A DNA stretch of 64,000 nt from Halichondria panicea. Taxonomy: Eukaryota > Porifera > Demospongiae > Suberitida > Halichondriidae. The translations under genes and the position numbers were made by a program. Below are positions 11,472-24,455 of the stretch, piece after piece. The notes under the pieces are model-generated. The model searched no databases and had not been told where the DNA came from. It saw nothing but the letters and a program-made list of their open reading frames with translations. Position 1 is the first letter of the stretch; every line of letters begins with the position of its first letter. Location: NCBI RefSeq assembly GCF_963675165.1, contig NC_087377.1, positions 3,909,899 through 3,973,898 on the forward strand, given 5' to 3'.

Positions 11472-12563
11472 ATCATTTTTTGGTTTGTTGATCAACTAAT
11501 TAATTATCTGTAGTCAGTACGGATGTCTCATTCATCTTATCATCGTCTCAATTCAAATCATACTATAGAGGTCAGTACGTAGAGCTTTCATTATGTTTCT
11601 TAAAATGCCACATCGTTATTATTATACAGCTGTTCTGCAATAAATTATGATCCTGAGTGATATACTGCATGATGTGTATTATATAGGTGTACGGTGAAAA
11701 TCCAGCTAGAAAGTATAATTATAGTGCTGATGCATGTGTATTATATAATAAATATAAACTACACATTATTTTTTATGGTGGAAATGCAAGAAGAAGGTCA
11801 CTCAAGAGGCCACACCCACTCAAGAGGGTAAGAAATTGTATTGAAGAGCATAATACGAAAATTAAAACCACAAAAATCAGTGTAGATTCAACGTTACTAT
11901 CCTGAGCTGTACGCATTATAGCCTCGAATCCAGGCCGATTAGTATTTTAATCGGCCTGGTCTCGAGGCTATACGAATTATAAAAATGAGTAGTTTATACG
12001 AAAATTTGCACCCACGAAAATTACTATAATTATTATAGGTGATGATTCAGAATAATTTATAAACTGCAACATAATTTTATTTCCCTTCAAGTGGAAATCA
12101 AGAAGTGGTTGTAAAAAAAATGTATGTACACCTGCACAGACTGTATAGCTATATAACATCAATTATCTCTGGAAGTATAATGTGTTACTGGACAACTTTT
12201 TTAAACCGACATTGGCAATTATTAAGCTTTGTGTACTTTTTGGACCATAAAATTATCTGCTAGATTCTTGTGCCAGGATACTACTAAAAATACTTCGAGC
12301 ACTGCAGAGGATGTGTAGATACGTAAGCATCGTTAAAATCTTTCATAAGAATGTTAAGGCCAAAGTATCTACCGACGTTGGTGACGAAGTCTCAGTTTCT
12401 CAGACCTTATAGCCGAAAACCGTTCAGTGGTCTTTCCTCACTCGAACTGATTACCCACTGCAACACTGTTCTATAATTATCTTATGTTGGCATATTTGGA
12501 TATGTTGTAGCTTATTCATTCACCTATACACAAGCAGCACATTTGCTTTCAGTCATTACCGTA

Positions 12564-12987
12564 GTGACAGGGCCTAGGAAAACAACCCTTATGGAGCAAA
12601 CTAATTAGTTGTATTTTATTGCATAATTAAATAAAGCAGTGCTTAAGCTTCAAATTGATTACAATATCACTCACTTTGCACCTTCCTACCCCAAAATATT
12701 TTCGGGTGAAAGGGGGACAGTATTGACCTACCGTTTTGAGAAACTAATGTTCCAAGTTCTATCCGCATACAAGAACAGCATGAAAAAATTCAATGGCTGC
12801 CTTGTAACGGCTATACAAAAAAAATTTTCTGACAAAAAATATTTTTAAAGTTAGAGGAGATATTGAAGTTACTTCTTATGAAATGAAAGAAAACAAAAAT
12901 CCTAAAATAGCTCTAAATATTTTACTTTGTAGTGTATTAAACATTATTAGTTTGCTCCATAAGGGTTGTTTTCCTAGGCCCTGTCAC
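12564..12987. mobile_element. Inverted-repeat element with about 42 bp ends
   Basis: GTGACAGGGCCTAGGAAAAC begins at 12564 and its complement ends at 12987; the match continues through AACCCTTATGGAGCAAACTA, giving arms of about 42 bp with essentially no mismatch. The interior is AT-rich and has no transposase motif I can see. Conserved arms suggest a recent insertion. Confidence 0.75.
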
Positions 12988-12989
12988 AT

Positions 12990-13170
12990 ATTACTAGAAT
13001 ATTTTGCTGGTGAAAAACTTTTGCGAATGAGCCAAATCAGCAGAAAATTTAACCCTTTGCGATCTAACTATTGCGTTCTGGCAAGGATCGTGTAAATTTT
13101 GCGGATTTTATTGTTACGAATTGATCGACCATCGCAAAGTTCGCAAATGTTTGATGCTCGCAATAATACG
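12990..13170. repeat. Dispersed repeat, second copy (see 2695-2885)
   Basis: Inverse orientation to the copy at 2695-2885, sharing ATTTTGCTGGTGAAAAA and TGCGTTCTGGCAAGGATCG. Confidence 0.55.
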
Positions 13171-13440
13171 GTATTTTATCGTTCTAAGTACATATTATAC
13201 TCACTCTATAGGCTGCAAGTGAGTACGTTATTGATTAACGGATTAGAGTTATGCTCTCGTCTGATTTCTTGTTCCCACGCTTATTTGTGTTTTCCCGGCC
13301 AAACCTAGCAATTTTTCACATTGCATTCTAGTCGAATAGATTATAGGTATGCATGCAGTATATAATGTACTGCATGCATAATCATTATACAGTGTTGCAT
13401 TTACTGCAGGGTAACTCAGCTATTGTGTTGAGCTAACAGC

Positions 13441-13505
13441 TCATGAGCCCCACCCACACTTCCTTGTTGATGTCAAGTCAGCACAGTTGTAAACACTGAT
13501 GAGGT
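13441..13505 (+). promoter_or_regulatory. Conserved upstream module of DD3
   Basis: CCCCACCCACACTTCCTTG, GTCAAGTCAGCACAG and TTGTAAACACTGATGAGG in the same order as at DD2 and DD9, about 120 bases before the start codon. Confidence 0.45.
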
Positions 13506-15226
13506 AATAGTTAGCACTGGCTATTTAGCAATTAATTATATACCATTTGTAATACCATAGAGTAATTTCATTCTAGACACATGGCTAGCCCTCAAGTAAC
13601 AAAAGCTGCCAGCACTGATGGTAGGTCTACAGGTTGGTAAATTTTTAATCTATAGATCTACGTATAATTATCTGCTTTTAATATTCAAAGATGGAGCACA
13701 TATGAAGTCTCGGCCCCTTCTGAAGGATCTGGTGAAGGATCTTAACTCTATTGTCAATTGGCAACTGCTCATGATCAATTTGGGAGTGAAAAAGTTTGAA
13801 AACGATAAAATAGAAAGTAACTTCCGGTGCGATATTGATCGACAAAAACAAGAGGCCTTTGACAAGTGGTTGAGGATGAAACCTGATGCTTGCTGGAAGG
13901 ATGTCACTGATGCTCTGTATGAAATGGAGGAGATCACTCTAGCTAGTAGTCTTGCTAGGAAATATGACTGGGAAGATCCAAGGGTACGTTATTCAATTGT
14001 TTATTAATATGCTACCGCTTCAATTGCTATACTTTTGTTGTTGCATACATACAGGTATACGTAAGCAGCAACTACTTAAGTACCTCTAAGGCTGCTCACG
14101 TTACTGCCAGGAAAATTGGTGATATACCTTGTCGAAGATTTCTTCCTAAACTTGATCTTGGACTAGATTACTACACTTTAGAAGATGCTTTAGTGCGACC
14201 AATTAATAGAAGGTATTACTCACTCCATATAGTGACTGAATATAATGTATGCCGACACACACATGCACACACATGCAGATCAGCAGCAGTCAGGACAACT
14301 TATTTTTCAGATCTTTTACTCCGTCGACATCCACGCCCCAACTGTTACAGTCTGGCCGATTTCTTTAGGAGCATTGAAGGAGATAACAGTAAAAGCGACT
14401 TCAGAGTTGGGCTGGAAGCAAGGTAACATATTAAAGTGCCATGGTGATGATTTTCTATAGATAAGAAACATTTTACATCATTGAAGGTTTGGACATTTGT
14501 ACTTGAAACTGAATCCAGAAAATGTACTTCCTGCTAACTCAACTAGCCAGGAGTGGATAAAATCCAAGTCATTTCAAAAAGCAGCATTCAACACCCAGTA
14601 AGATGCTATTGGTAGTGTATTTCTCACCTTACATGTACTCAGAGTGGAAGAAGCCGATGTTGGGCAACTGTTTGTTGGGAGGGAGCAGCTCGGGAAAGAG
14701 GTCACTAAAATATCTGTGAAATTCAAAGTGGAGGGTCAACATGAAGGGAGATACTCGGCAGTCATTGCTACGTATGAAGATGGTGACATGTTTTACCTGG
14801 ATGCAGTGTACAGAGAACCAGCCATTGAGAATAGAGCAAGGTTAAGCATTGCTCTACCAGGATAGTAAGTTTAATTATAATTGATGTCGCAGTCCTCTTA
14901 ATTTCCCTTAAATATAATAGCAAGTATGACTTGAGGATATCTGATTGTACTGAATGCATCTTGCTAGCCGAGCATGAGAACAGTATACCCTATCAGATGG
15001 CTGAAACTATTACTAGTTCTTTGTGCAGACTGTGAGTTGCCTTCTAACACGTTGATAATGTTGATAATGTTGATAATCACCTATTTTAAACATTTATACA
15101 TGCAGTCCCGCTAGAAAGCTTCGTATTATTCTCCACGGATCATCTCGAAACAAGCGGAGTATTTGGAAAGTCAACTACATTTGACAGCGTATTCAAAGGC
15201 AGTACAAATGGAAACCAGAGAAAAAG

Positions 15227-15836
15227 TAAGTCTAAAGTACACAATTTGTGCTATAATTATGTTATAGTTGTGACACACATGCACGAGTGCCACATGGGAT
15301 ATATTGGCTCAGTAGTGACATAGGCCCGAGGGCCGCAGGCCTCGAGGGCAAAGGCACTACTGAGCCAATATATCCAATGTGCGCACGAGTGAGCTGTGTA
15401 ACAACTGATTTGTTGCATTCCTTGTGCATTCCTTTCCGTGTACATCACTCCTTTTATAGGATAACTAGTTTCAACTACTTGTGGTGGCTGTGGAATGCAC
15501 CAGACGCATAAAAACATTTTCTGCCTACCACTGAATCTGTTTAACAGTGTTATACTATAAAAGGGACCGTTTCAGGTTACTGGGTGGAGGGTGGGCTTTA
15601 GGTAACTTCAGCCACCATACTATGCCAGTATCTAGATAGTGGCACAGTTCAAGGCTTGACCTATTCCAGTATCTAGATAGTGGTACAGTCAAGGTATCTA
15701 GATAGTGGTACAGTTCAAGGCTTGACCTGTGCCATATGGCAGATATTGGCACAGTGTTTCCTTTGATCTGCCCACTCAAAATGCAACAAGCACTGATAAG
15801 TTTTGTCCATGCCAAAATATATCCACCTCATAATAG
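15227..15836. repeat. Insertion in DD3 intron 8: hairpin and tandem repeat
   Basis: The same intron in DD2 is only 59 bp. Here an imperfect inverted repeat spans 15283-15389 (GATATATTGGCTCAGTAGTG and complement), and a roughly 35 bp unit TATCTAGATAGTGGTACAG with TTCAAGGCTTGACC is repeated about three times at 15625-15735. Confidence 0.6.
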
Positions 15837-16432
15837 GTGGATTTTGGCACAGTACGATGTTGATGTCTTTGACTATAAAACGAATCGCACTGTGGAAGTG
15901 TACCCACTGAATGAAGGAGTGGACATTACCGAAGCGGACTACTCTAGAAGTGAAGTCGAGGTTTGTTGCGTGAATATTCTGTTTTTGTACGTCCAATTTA
16001 TATTAATGTGTATATGTGTTTGAACGTAGTTGTTATGTGTAAAGCATAATAATTACATTACTAAGAAATTGTGCTGATATCAGTGTGCAGGTGAATGAAT
16101 AAGCTACAACATAATTATATCAGTCTGAGAAGAAAATAGCTGTATGACAAACCTACACAGTTCTGTCTCTATCTAGCTAGCTATATAGCTCTGCATGTGT
16201 ATGATTTTTAGGATATTTTCTCTGATGAATCCAGTATTATAGGAAATTTTACGGCATGCGCAAGCAGGTCTTCTTTTCTATGAAGGCCGGTGAAGGAGGC
16301 TACTATAAGTGCTGCTAACGCTTACGATATTCACTATTAATTTTAGTAGCAATTAATGCAGGGATGCAACAAATAGGGTAAAGTAATATAAACATTTTAA
16401 ACACACGCATACGTTATAATAGCTACAACATA

Positions 16433-16675
16433 ATATCAAGGGCGTATAAAAGAAGAGAGGGCATGCATGCATGCATGGAACAGCAAATGATCAAATGTGG
16501 GCGGATAAATGTGCATGACTGCATGTGCATGAAATACTAAAAAATAGAAATTTCTATTTTTAGCACTTTATGCAAATGCACATATTCATTCGCCCACGTT
16601 TGAACTCTGCTATAGCTACTTGTACTGATAGTGGAGTTGCATGCCCTCTCTTCTTTTATACGCCCTTGATATTAT
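16433..16675. mobile_element. MITE, GGGCGTATAAAAGAAGAG family
   Basis: Inverted ends ATCAAGGGCGTATAAAAGAA and CTTCTTTTATACGCCCTTGAT enclose about 240 bp in intron 9 of DD3. The interior resembles the DD1 intron 2 element (GCAAATGC, CATTC.GCCCAC). Confidence 0.75.
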
Positions 16676-17288
16676 AGTATACAATGAACATAAATTATAC
16701 ACTATAGTACAGTCAAATTCGTTGTGGCTAACAAGATTATTCTATTCTGTGGTTGCACGTGGAAAAAAGAAAAATTTGTAAATTCAAGAATGTTCGACAT
16801 TTGTATAGGGCACCATGCAGGGAGAAACAATCAAACGCGTTATCAGCCACACATGTACAGAGCACTTAACCACTTTGACACTTCCGCAACACTGTGCATG
16901 ATAAAGACGCTCCCCATGCATCCCCTCATAATTATGCTCCTGCATGGTATACTGTCTATTGGAGTTGCATACTCTTTTTTGATGCTATAATTACACAGTA
17001 ACATGCATGCACTATTCATTACCATAATTATTATCATACAATGGAATTACTGTTACAATATCCCGGCAGCTTTGGGGTCAAAAGATATATCCAAGAAATG
17101 TTAGTGACACCCACCCCTCACGAGATAAGTACAGCTACTACATGGAAGGGGTTGAGGGAGTGCGACTGCCTGGGGGGGAACTCAGGGAGCCATACAATTG
17201 GACCACTGAGGAACTGTTGAAAGATTTCGAGGAGTTTCTGGGAGATGCATTCAAGATTGCTCACATCCTCGATGGGTCACCTTACTAA

Positions 17289-17910
17289 ACTAAAATGCTT
17301 TCTTTCTTAGTTTGTTGAATATTGAATTCTATATAGTTATATAGCTGTTGTAAGTTAGACCACAAATCATATATTCTCGGTTCAAAGTATATACAGTCAG
17401 TAAAATAATTATCTCTTTTGTAATGATATCCTGTCAGAGTTTTCAAAGCCGGTGCATGGTGGTTATTTAATTTTCAATCCTCATTCTCACAAATTTGCCT
17501 CTTTTATTGCCACTGTAATAGCTCAAACTGTTCTTAGACTTATAGATTTGCGTTCTTTATATATATGCTATACCTCACAGGCCTAGCAGATCCATCGAAA
17601 CTACAACTGACACGTTAGATAATATATAGTGGGAATAGACTCAGATGCCCTTGGTGCCGAACTCAATGTACAATAATGGCTTTGAGAAATCTGGATTGGG
17701 CGATAAACTGGAAGGTGAAGAATTGATGTTGCACCTGAAAGAGTCAAATTTTAAGCTTACGAAAAAAGTGAACTATTATCGCAAAGAAAGTAAAGTATTT
17801 CTTATAATCTCTATTAGCAGGTCATAATTATACACTCCTGCTATTATGTTATAAATTTTTACACGGGAAGCCACATAGTTGCAAGACGCCCACTCAAAGC
17901 AAGCTGAGCT
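17289..17910. other. Spacer DD3-DD4, no gene supported
   Basis: An open frame at 17645-17827 (60 codons, containing G-L-G-D-K-L-E-G-E-E-L-M-L-H-L) has no splice partners or paralogue in the other spacers; I do not call it. Nothing else recognisable. Confidence 0.4.
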
Positions 17911-17985
17911 CGATCAGTCCCCACCCACACTTCCTTGCAGCTTAAAAGGCATTGTGCAGTCAGCACAAACATTGTAAACAAACTT
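17911..17985 (+). promoter_or_regulatory. Conserved upstream module of DD4
   Basis: CCCCACCCACACTTCCTTG, then CAGTCAGCACAAACATTG and TTGTAAACAAAC, 80 to 100 bases before the start codon. Confidence 0.45.
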
Positions 17986-18010
17986 GACTAGTAGAAGAGT
18001 CTATAATCGA

Positions 18011-20284
18011 ATGGCTAGCTATCAGGGCGTAACAAGAGCTGTTAGCAGTGGTCATGAAGGTTGGTACATCTTGTATATCTTCATTACATCAGTTTTTGTG
18101 TAGTCTGTGGGTTATTTACTGTGGCTAAAATATTCAGAGAAGCCACATACGAAGTCAAGGCCTACGCTGAAGGATCTGATGAAGGAACTTGACCCAATTA
18201 ATAAGTGGCAACTGCTCATGATTAATTTGGGAGTGAAGAAGTCTGAAAATGATAAAATTGAAATTAATTTCCGGTGTGATATTGATCGGCAAAAACAGGA
18301 GGCTTTTGACAAATGGTTGAGGATGAAACCTTATGCTTGCTGGAAGAATGTCATTGATGCTCTGTATGAAATGGAGGAGATCACTCTAGCTAGTAGTCTT
18401 GCTAGGAAGTACGCCTGGGAAGATCCAAGGGTACGTATTATATGCATGTACAATTAATAATTATACTGCCATGCATGCATAACATTTTACACGCAGGTAT
18501 CTGTAAGCCGCAACTTCTTGAGTGCCACTATTGATGCTTGTATCACTGCCAGGAAAATTGGTGATATACCGTGTAGAAGATTTCTTCCTAAACTTCGTCC
18601 TGGGCTAGAATACTACACTCTGAGAGATGAATCGATACACTGGCAACCAAAAATTGACGAAAGGTATTACTATTGTGATATTGAAGGTATTGCACTGCAT
18701 CATTCTGTTACCCTTGCACATGCCTGCACACACAGATCAGCAGCAGCAAGGGCAGCTCATTTCTCACGTATCATACTGACTCCACATCCCCACAATCTGG
18801 CCAGTTTCTTTAAGAGCATCGAAAATAGTACAGTAAGGGTGACTTCAAAGTTGGACTTGAAGCAAGGTGAAATTGCAAACGTTTATTTGTGAGTGCTGCT
18901 GATCTAAAAAAAGAACTTGACTTTTCAGGTTTGGACATATGTACTTGAAAATGAACCCAGAACAAAGTGTACTTCACGCAAACGCAGCTAGATCTAGACA
19001 GGAATGGATAAAATCCAAAATGCTTTCAAAAATGACTTTCAACACTGAGTAAGATGCAAAATTTAATAGCTATAATATACATGCATTTTGACTGTTTATC
19101 CAATTCTCCGTGCTTAAAATTATTGCTTACTTTTCTCAGAGTGGAAGACGCTGATGTTGGGCAATTGTTCACTGGGATGGAGCAACTTGGGAAAGAGGTC
19201 ACCAGAATTACCTTGAAGTTCAAAGTGGAGGGTCAAGATGAAGGAATCTACTCAGCTGTCATTTCAACGTATGAAGATGGTGATATGTTCTGCTTGGATG
19301 CTGTGTACAGAGACACAGACACGAAGAATAAAGCAAGATTAAATTTTGCTTTACCAGGACTGTAAGTCAACAATAATTATTAATTTTACGCTTGTTTTCA
19401 CTCTGTCTCTTTAGAAAGTATGATTTGAGGATGTCAGAATGTTCCGACTGCATCTTGTTGGCTGAACACCAAAACAGTAATCCATATCAGATGGCCCGAA
19501 CCATTACTGATACTTTATGCAGACTGTGAGTTGCCCTGTTATTATTTAGTTTGAATTATTCTGATTTGCTACTATATATAATTTCCACAGTCCTTGTAGA
19601 AGACTTCGCGTCATTCTCCATGGATTATCTCTAAACAAGGAATTTCAAAGCTCTTGGAAAGTCAAGTACATTCGACAGCGTGTTCAAAAGCAGTACAAAT
19701 GGAAACCAGAGAAAAAGTATAATAGTCTAAAGTTCACAGTTTGTGTTTTATTGTGTGCAATATACACTGTACACGTCAATATACAGGTGGATTCTGGCCC
19801 GGTATGATGTTGATGTCCTTGACTATGACACAAAGCAAGCTGTTGTTGACTCTGCCCCACTGAATAAAAGAGTAGACATTGAGTTTGACTACTCAAGAAA
19901 GGAAGTCGAAGTATGTTGTGAATGCCTGCTTGCCTATATATATATATATACCAGCTATATATATAGTTGTAATGTATATTACAATTTAGAGATACTGATG
20001 CGTAGTGTACACATGCAGTAAACATAACAACAATTTGCACTATGCCATAATTTATGTATTCCCGGCAGCTTTGGGGCCAGAACATATTCCCAAAAAATGT
20101 TAGTGACACTCACCCCTCACGAGACAAGTATTTCTACATGGAAGGGATTGAGGGAGTGCAGCTACCTGGGGGGGAACTCAGGGAGCCGTACAATTGGACC
20201 ACTGAGGAACTGTTGAGAGATTTTGAGGAATTTCTTGGAGATGCATTCAAGATTGCTCACATCCTTGATGGGTCACCTTACTAA
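18011..20284 (+). pseudogene. DD4: Death-domain copy with one frameshift
   Basis: Exons: 18011-18059, 18138-18430, 18497-18663, 18736-18866, 18929-19048, 19140-19361, 19415-19525, 19591-19716, 19787-19910, 20069-20284. This is the most compact copy, with all introns under about 160 bp. The only defect seen is in exon 4: AATAGTACAGTAAGG against AATAGTAACAGTAAGG in paralogues, a one-base deletion near 18832 that shifts frame. Exon 5 is three codons longer (A-A-R-S-R-Q-E-W) and exon 3 has W-Q-P-K-I-D-E-R. Exons 6 and 7 (G-I-Y-S-A-V-I-S-T-Y-E, Q-N-S-N-P-Y-Q-M-A) group it with DD11. If the missing base is an assembly error, this would be a functional gene. Confidence 0.7.
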
Positions 20285-20899
20285 ACTAAAAGCATATCGT
20301 AGTTTTTACCATCATTTAAGCTGTGGTATCATGCAACTAGTCAAAGATTTACTTCACTGCCACTGCATGCATGTACTTCGTTCATAATGTTCTGAGCACG
20401 TTTAGATTGAGTAATATCTTCTACTTTTGATGCATGCTATATAATTATATACGGAGGGATTGGGTGACTGATTTGTTGGGATGAGTGTAGTTAGTGTGTC
20501 AATGGGTATAAGCTAAAATTTTAATTGCTGAGTTACCTCGATGCAATGACTATAGCTCGAAGAGAAAAAAATAGAGAAAGAGAAAACGCTAAGCATGCAT
20601 GCAGGGACCAGATTATTACAGAAGAATGGTCGCTCCGACATAAGCCGAAAAAGAATTAATGCAGTCACATAAATAGGAGAAGGAGCGACTACTTTCAGCA
20701 AAAAAAAAAACATTTGTATGCCCTCTATCAGAGATAGCTAGACCTAGTCAGGTGGACTAAGATAGACTATAATATCTTTAATAGTCTTGTGAGCTATAAT
20801 TATACTCTGAGTTTCGAGGGCGGTCTGGAATAAAGACCGCCTTCCCACTCTGTTTGTTTTTGTGGTTAGTTCCACAGCTACAGTACAGAAGAGTGAAGT
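20285..20899. other. Spacer DD4-DD5, duplicated at 48862-49800
   Basis: No gene seen. The whole spacer matches the DD9-DD10 spacer (GTAGTTTTTACCATCATTTA, GGGTGACTGATTTGTTGGGA), but lacks the pogo-like insertion found there. An 8 bp stem (GGCGGTCT / AGACCGCC) lies about 70 bases before the DD5 start. The CACCC/CTTCC module of other copies is absent. Confidence 0.65.
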
Positions 20900-23800
20900 A
20901 TGGCAAACCTTCAGGGAGCTGTCATCAATGATCATGAAGGTTGGTTAATAGCAATTGTATTTCACTTATTTATATACTTGTACAGTAACTGAGCTGATTT
21001 TATTCACAGGGAAGTCAGATATGAAATCGAGGCCTACACTGAAGGATCTGTTGAAGGAACTTGACTCCGTTGTCACCTGGCAACTGCTCATGATCAATTT
21101 GGGAGGGAAAAAGTCTGAAAACGATAAAATAGAAATTAATTTCCGGTGCGATATTGATCGACAAAAACAGGAGGCCTTTGATAAGTGGTTGAGGAGGAAA
21201 CCTGATGCTTGCTGGAAGGATGTCATTGATGCTTTGTACGAAATGAAAGAGGTCACTCTGGCTAGTCGTCTTTCTAGGAAGTATGACTGGAAAGATCCAA
21301 GGGTACGTATAAAGCTATATCCTTGGTATATTATACACTTCAGTTACATACTGCAGGTATACGTAAGCTGCAACTTCCTAAGTGCCTCTTATAATGCTCG
21401 CATCACTGCCAGGAAAATTGGTGATATACCCTATCGAAGATTTCTTCCTCCACTTGATCATGGACTAGAATACTACACAGTTGAAGACGAATCAGTACAA
21501 CCAATGAATGAAAGGTAAAGCACCATAATAACAAAGTATAATCTTAACCTGCACACACACACACACACACAGATCAGTAGCAGAAAGGACATCTCGATTC
21601 TCACGTATCTTACTGAATTATCCACGCCCTTACAGTCTGTCCGATTTATTTAGCCGTATTGAAGAAAGTAACAGTAAAGGAGACTTCAAAGTTGGACTTG
21701 AAACAAGGTACCGTGTAATTTAAATATTATAGCGGGAATTGTTCACTAATTGGCTCGAAACCCCTCAGAAGAAACGTTTGTTCTTTTTTAATTTTCGCAC
21801 TAATTCACTGCTCTGCCCTCGAAAACCTCGAAAATTTCTCGCTATACAGTATAGATAGACTGTAAATATTTTAAGCATTAATAATTATTATGAGATGATG
21901 CTCATATATAATTATGACACTGTAATAGGACTTGTTGACAAGATCCACATTTTAAAATTACAGTACGATTCAAGGTAAACATTAATGATACTCCTTAACA
22001 GGTTTGGACGTTTGTACTGGAAACTGAAGCCAGAGATGATACTTCCTGCTAACTCAACTAGTGAGGACTGGATAAGTTCTAAATTGCTCCGAAAATCAGC
22101 TTTTAGCACCGAGTAATATGCAAAATTAAATATCACTTCGACTGTTTGTTATTCTTATATACTTTAACCAGAGTAGAAGAAGCCGATGTTGGGCAACTGT
22201 TCATTGGGAGAGAGCAGCTCGGGAAAGAGGTCACTAAAATATCTTTGACGTTCAAAGTGGAGGGTCAAGGTGAAGGGAGATATTCGGCTGTCATCGCTAC
22301 GTATGAAGATGGTGACATGTTCTATCTGGACGCTGTGTACAGAAAACCAGCCACTGAGAAGAGAGCAAGATTAAATGTTGCTCTACCAGGACGGTAAGTA
22401 ATCACATATCACAGTAGATATAGCAGTGATTCTAATTTTAATTAACAAGGACGTACGGTTTATTATTGGACCGTGCAATATTGATGTGAAGAAGACCCTT
22501 GAGTCACAGCACTGTCTCTATACATAATTATAAGTGTCACTTAATCTAACCAGCACTTACATTATAAGCTATGTAGAGCACTGAACTGCTGTTGACATAA
22601 ACCAGAGGACTCTGTTCTACAATAATTGCAGTGCATGAGCGTTGAAGCCGGCTAAGGTACATGTAGGTACATGCAGCTATATGTAAACTATATAGAGGCA
22701 TGCTGAAACTTTTAATAACTGAGTTTTAGTGGTGCATGAGTTTTAGTGGTGCATGAGACATGTACTGTGGACTAGAAATCACAGCAAAGTCAGCAAAGAA
22801 GCCCGGAGTCATAGATTTATTTTTATGGCTCGTAATAGTTATGTTCTGGGAGCAATAAACTATAAATTTAGCGTTCTATATAGACCTAGGGGCCCTTCCA
22901 TTGTTGCCGCTATAATTATATGGTATCTAGGTCCGATATATCAGAAACATGCAAGACAAATTAACAAACCCAACGACTACAGTAGACCTAGCTGAGGCTC
23001 CATCCGAACACGTAACATTTCCGGATTAACAGATATCTTTAAGCGATTATAAAGACACTCTGCACGTACGTATACATTAGCGTTAAAAGCAATTACTGTG
23101 GCCAGAAGGTAAAAGCTGCGCTAGCTAGAATTACTGTCCTTGTGATGCATGCCCAATCGACATTGTGAAACACGTGTTGTAGCTTCCACATTATTTCACT
23201 CCCGCACGCCACACTATTTTTTATCTTAGGAAGTATGACTTGAGGATATCTGACTGTACTGAGTGCATCTTGCTGGCGGAGCACCAAAACAGTATACCCT
23301 ATCAGATGGCCCGAACCATCACTGATGCTTTATGCAGACTGTGAGTTTTCTATATGCATGTTGATCACCTGATAACCCTTAAACATTTCCAGTCCTAATA
23401 AAAAACTTAACGTCATTCTTCGGGGCTCATCACCTAACAATGAGAGCTCTTGGAAAGTTGAGATCATTCGACAGCGTGTGCAGAGGCAGTACAAATGGAA
23501 ACCGGAGAAAAAGTATGTCCAGAGTTCGTTATAAATGTGTACATTGTTACATAATATATTGTGCTTTCTATGCGTCATGCAATGTATATACATGCAGGTG
23601 GATTTTAGCCCGGTATGATGTTGATGTCTTAGACTATTATGACACAAAGCAAGCTGTTGTCGACAGTGCCCCACTGAATGAAGGAGTGGATATATTGGAG
23701 TTTGACTACTCAAGGAAAGAAGTTGAGGTACGTATGTTGTGCCTTAATTACTAAACCAGCAAAATAATGTTACAGTATAATGCTCTATCTATGTGCATCT

Positions 23801-24455
23801 TGTTTATATAGCCTTCATGCACACAACAAGTTATTAGCTTTAACAATGGAAGACTTCGATGTTAAAGCTTCGTTGTCGTATAAGCTTGAACTTGCACGTT
23901 GGCCTCTAGCTTCTACATGCGCCTTTTCCTCAAGGTAAATATTTGCAGCTGAAGTGACCCTGTACCAGGAACGAAAAAATGTCATTGCTCATGCTACTTG
24001 CTATACTTAGCCTGTTTCTCCATGCTTCTACTATAAAAATATTTAGCTGAGGGTTAGCACTTTAGCTGCTCTAGTATAATTATTATAGCACTTCATGCAT
24101 GTATAACAGATATCTGTACAATTGGTTATTGATCGTATTAATGTATATATGCTGTATAGGCATAACAGTAACGTTATTGATGAATATATAGCCAGGAGCA
24201 CATGCAGTACTATAACTCTAACTTTAACTTTCCCTTCAGCTTTGGGCTCAGAAGATATTCCCAAAAAACATTAGCAGCACCCACCCCTCACGAGACAAGT
24301 ACTACTACATGGAAGGGATTGAGGGAGTGCGACTGCCTGGGGGGGAACTCAGGGAGCCGTACAATTGGACCACTCAAGAACTGTTGAGAGATTTCGAGGA
24401 GTTTCTGGGAGATGCATTCAAGATTGCTCACATCCTCGATGGATCACCTTACTAA
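20900..24455 (+). CDS. DD5: Death-domain protein, intact (511 aa)
   Basis: Exons: 20900-20939, 21010-21302, 21357-21514, 21573-21707, 22002-22112, 22172-22393, 23230-23340, 23393-23512, 23598-23727, 24240-24455, totalling 512 codons. The leader is M-A-N-L-Q-G-A-V-I-N-D-H-E, different from the M-A-S type. The Death domain has M-I-N-L-G-G-K-K-S-E and R-R-K-P-D-A-C-W-K-D. Exon 9 carries an extra Y-Y-D-T-K-Q-A-V-V-D-S-A-P form shared with DD7 and DD10. Intron 4 contains a decayed MITE and intron 6 is 0.84 kb. The promoter region is of the second type, shared only with DD10. DD10 is its decayed duplicate. Function beyond the Death domain unknown. Confidence 0.85.

Larger units (their letters stand above)
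11472..13580. other. Spacer DD2-DD3, repeat-rich, no gene seen
   Basis: The start resembles the DD1-DD2 spacer (AGAGCTTTCATTATG). A short palindrome at 11924-11970 (CTCGAATCCAGGCCGATT and complement) belongs to the fold-back family of DD1 intron 7. The GTTCAGTGGTCTTTCCTC repeat lies at 12370-12470, followed by the inverted-repeat element at 12564-12987 and the repeat at 12990-13170. Short open frames at 12639-12848 and 12883-13095 fall in repeats and have no coding support. Confidence 0.6.
13581..17288 (+). pseudogene. DD3: Death-domain copy with a stop in exon 8
   Basis: Exons: 13581-13632, 13691-13983, 14055-14212, 14279-14422, 14487-14597, 14643-14864, 14921-15031, 15106-15225, 15837-15960, 17070-17288. 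All are in frame except for one nonsense change: in exon 8 the I-R-Q codons ATT CGA CAG of the paralogues read ATT TGA CAG at about 15168-15176. CGA to TGA fits a CpG transition. The Death domain and exons 3 to 7 are therefore intact, and a protein of roughly 360 residues lacking the conserved C-terminus is possible. Exon 10 has one extra codon (AGC in K-Y-S-Y-Y-M). Intron 8 is enlarged to 0.6 kb by an insertion and intron 9 is 1.1 kb. Close relative of DD2 and DD9. Called pseudogene, but a functional truncated form cannot be excluded. Confidence 0.7.

Noticed and set aside
17645-17827. 60-codon open frame in the DD3-DD4 spacer
   Set aside because: No paralogue in other spacers and no splice signals that extend it; too short to call.
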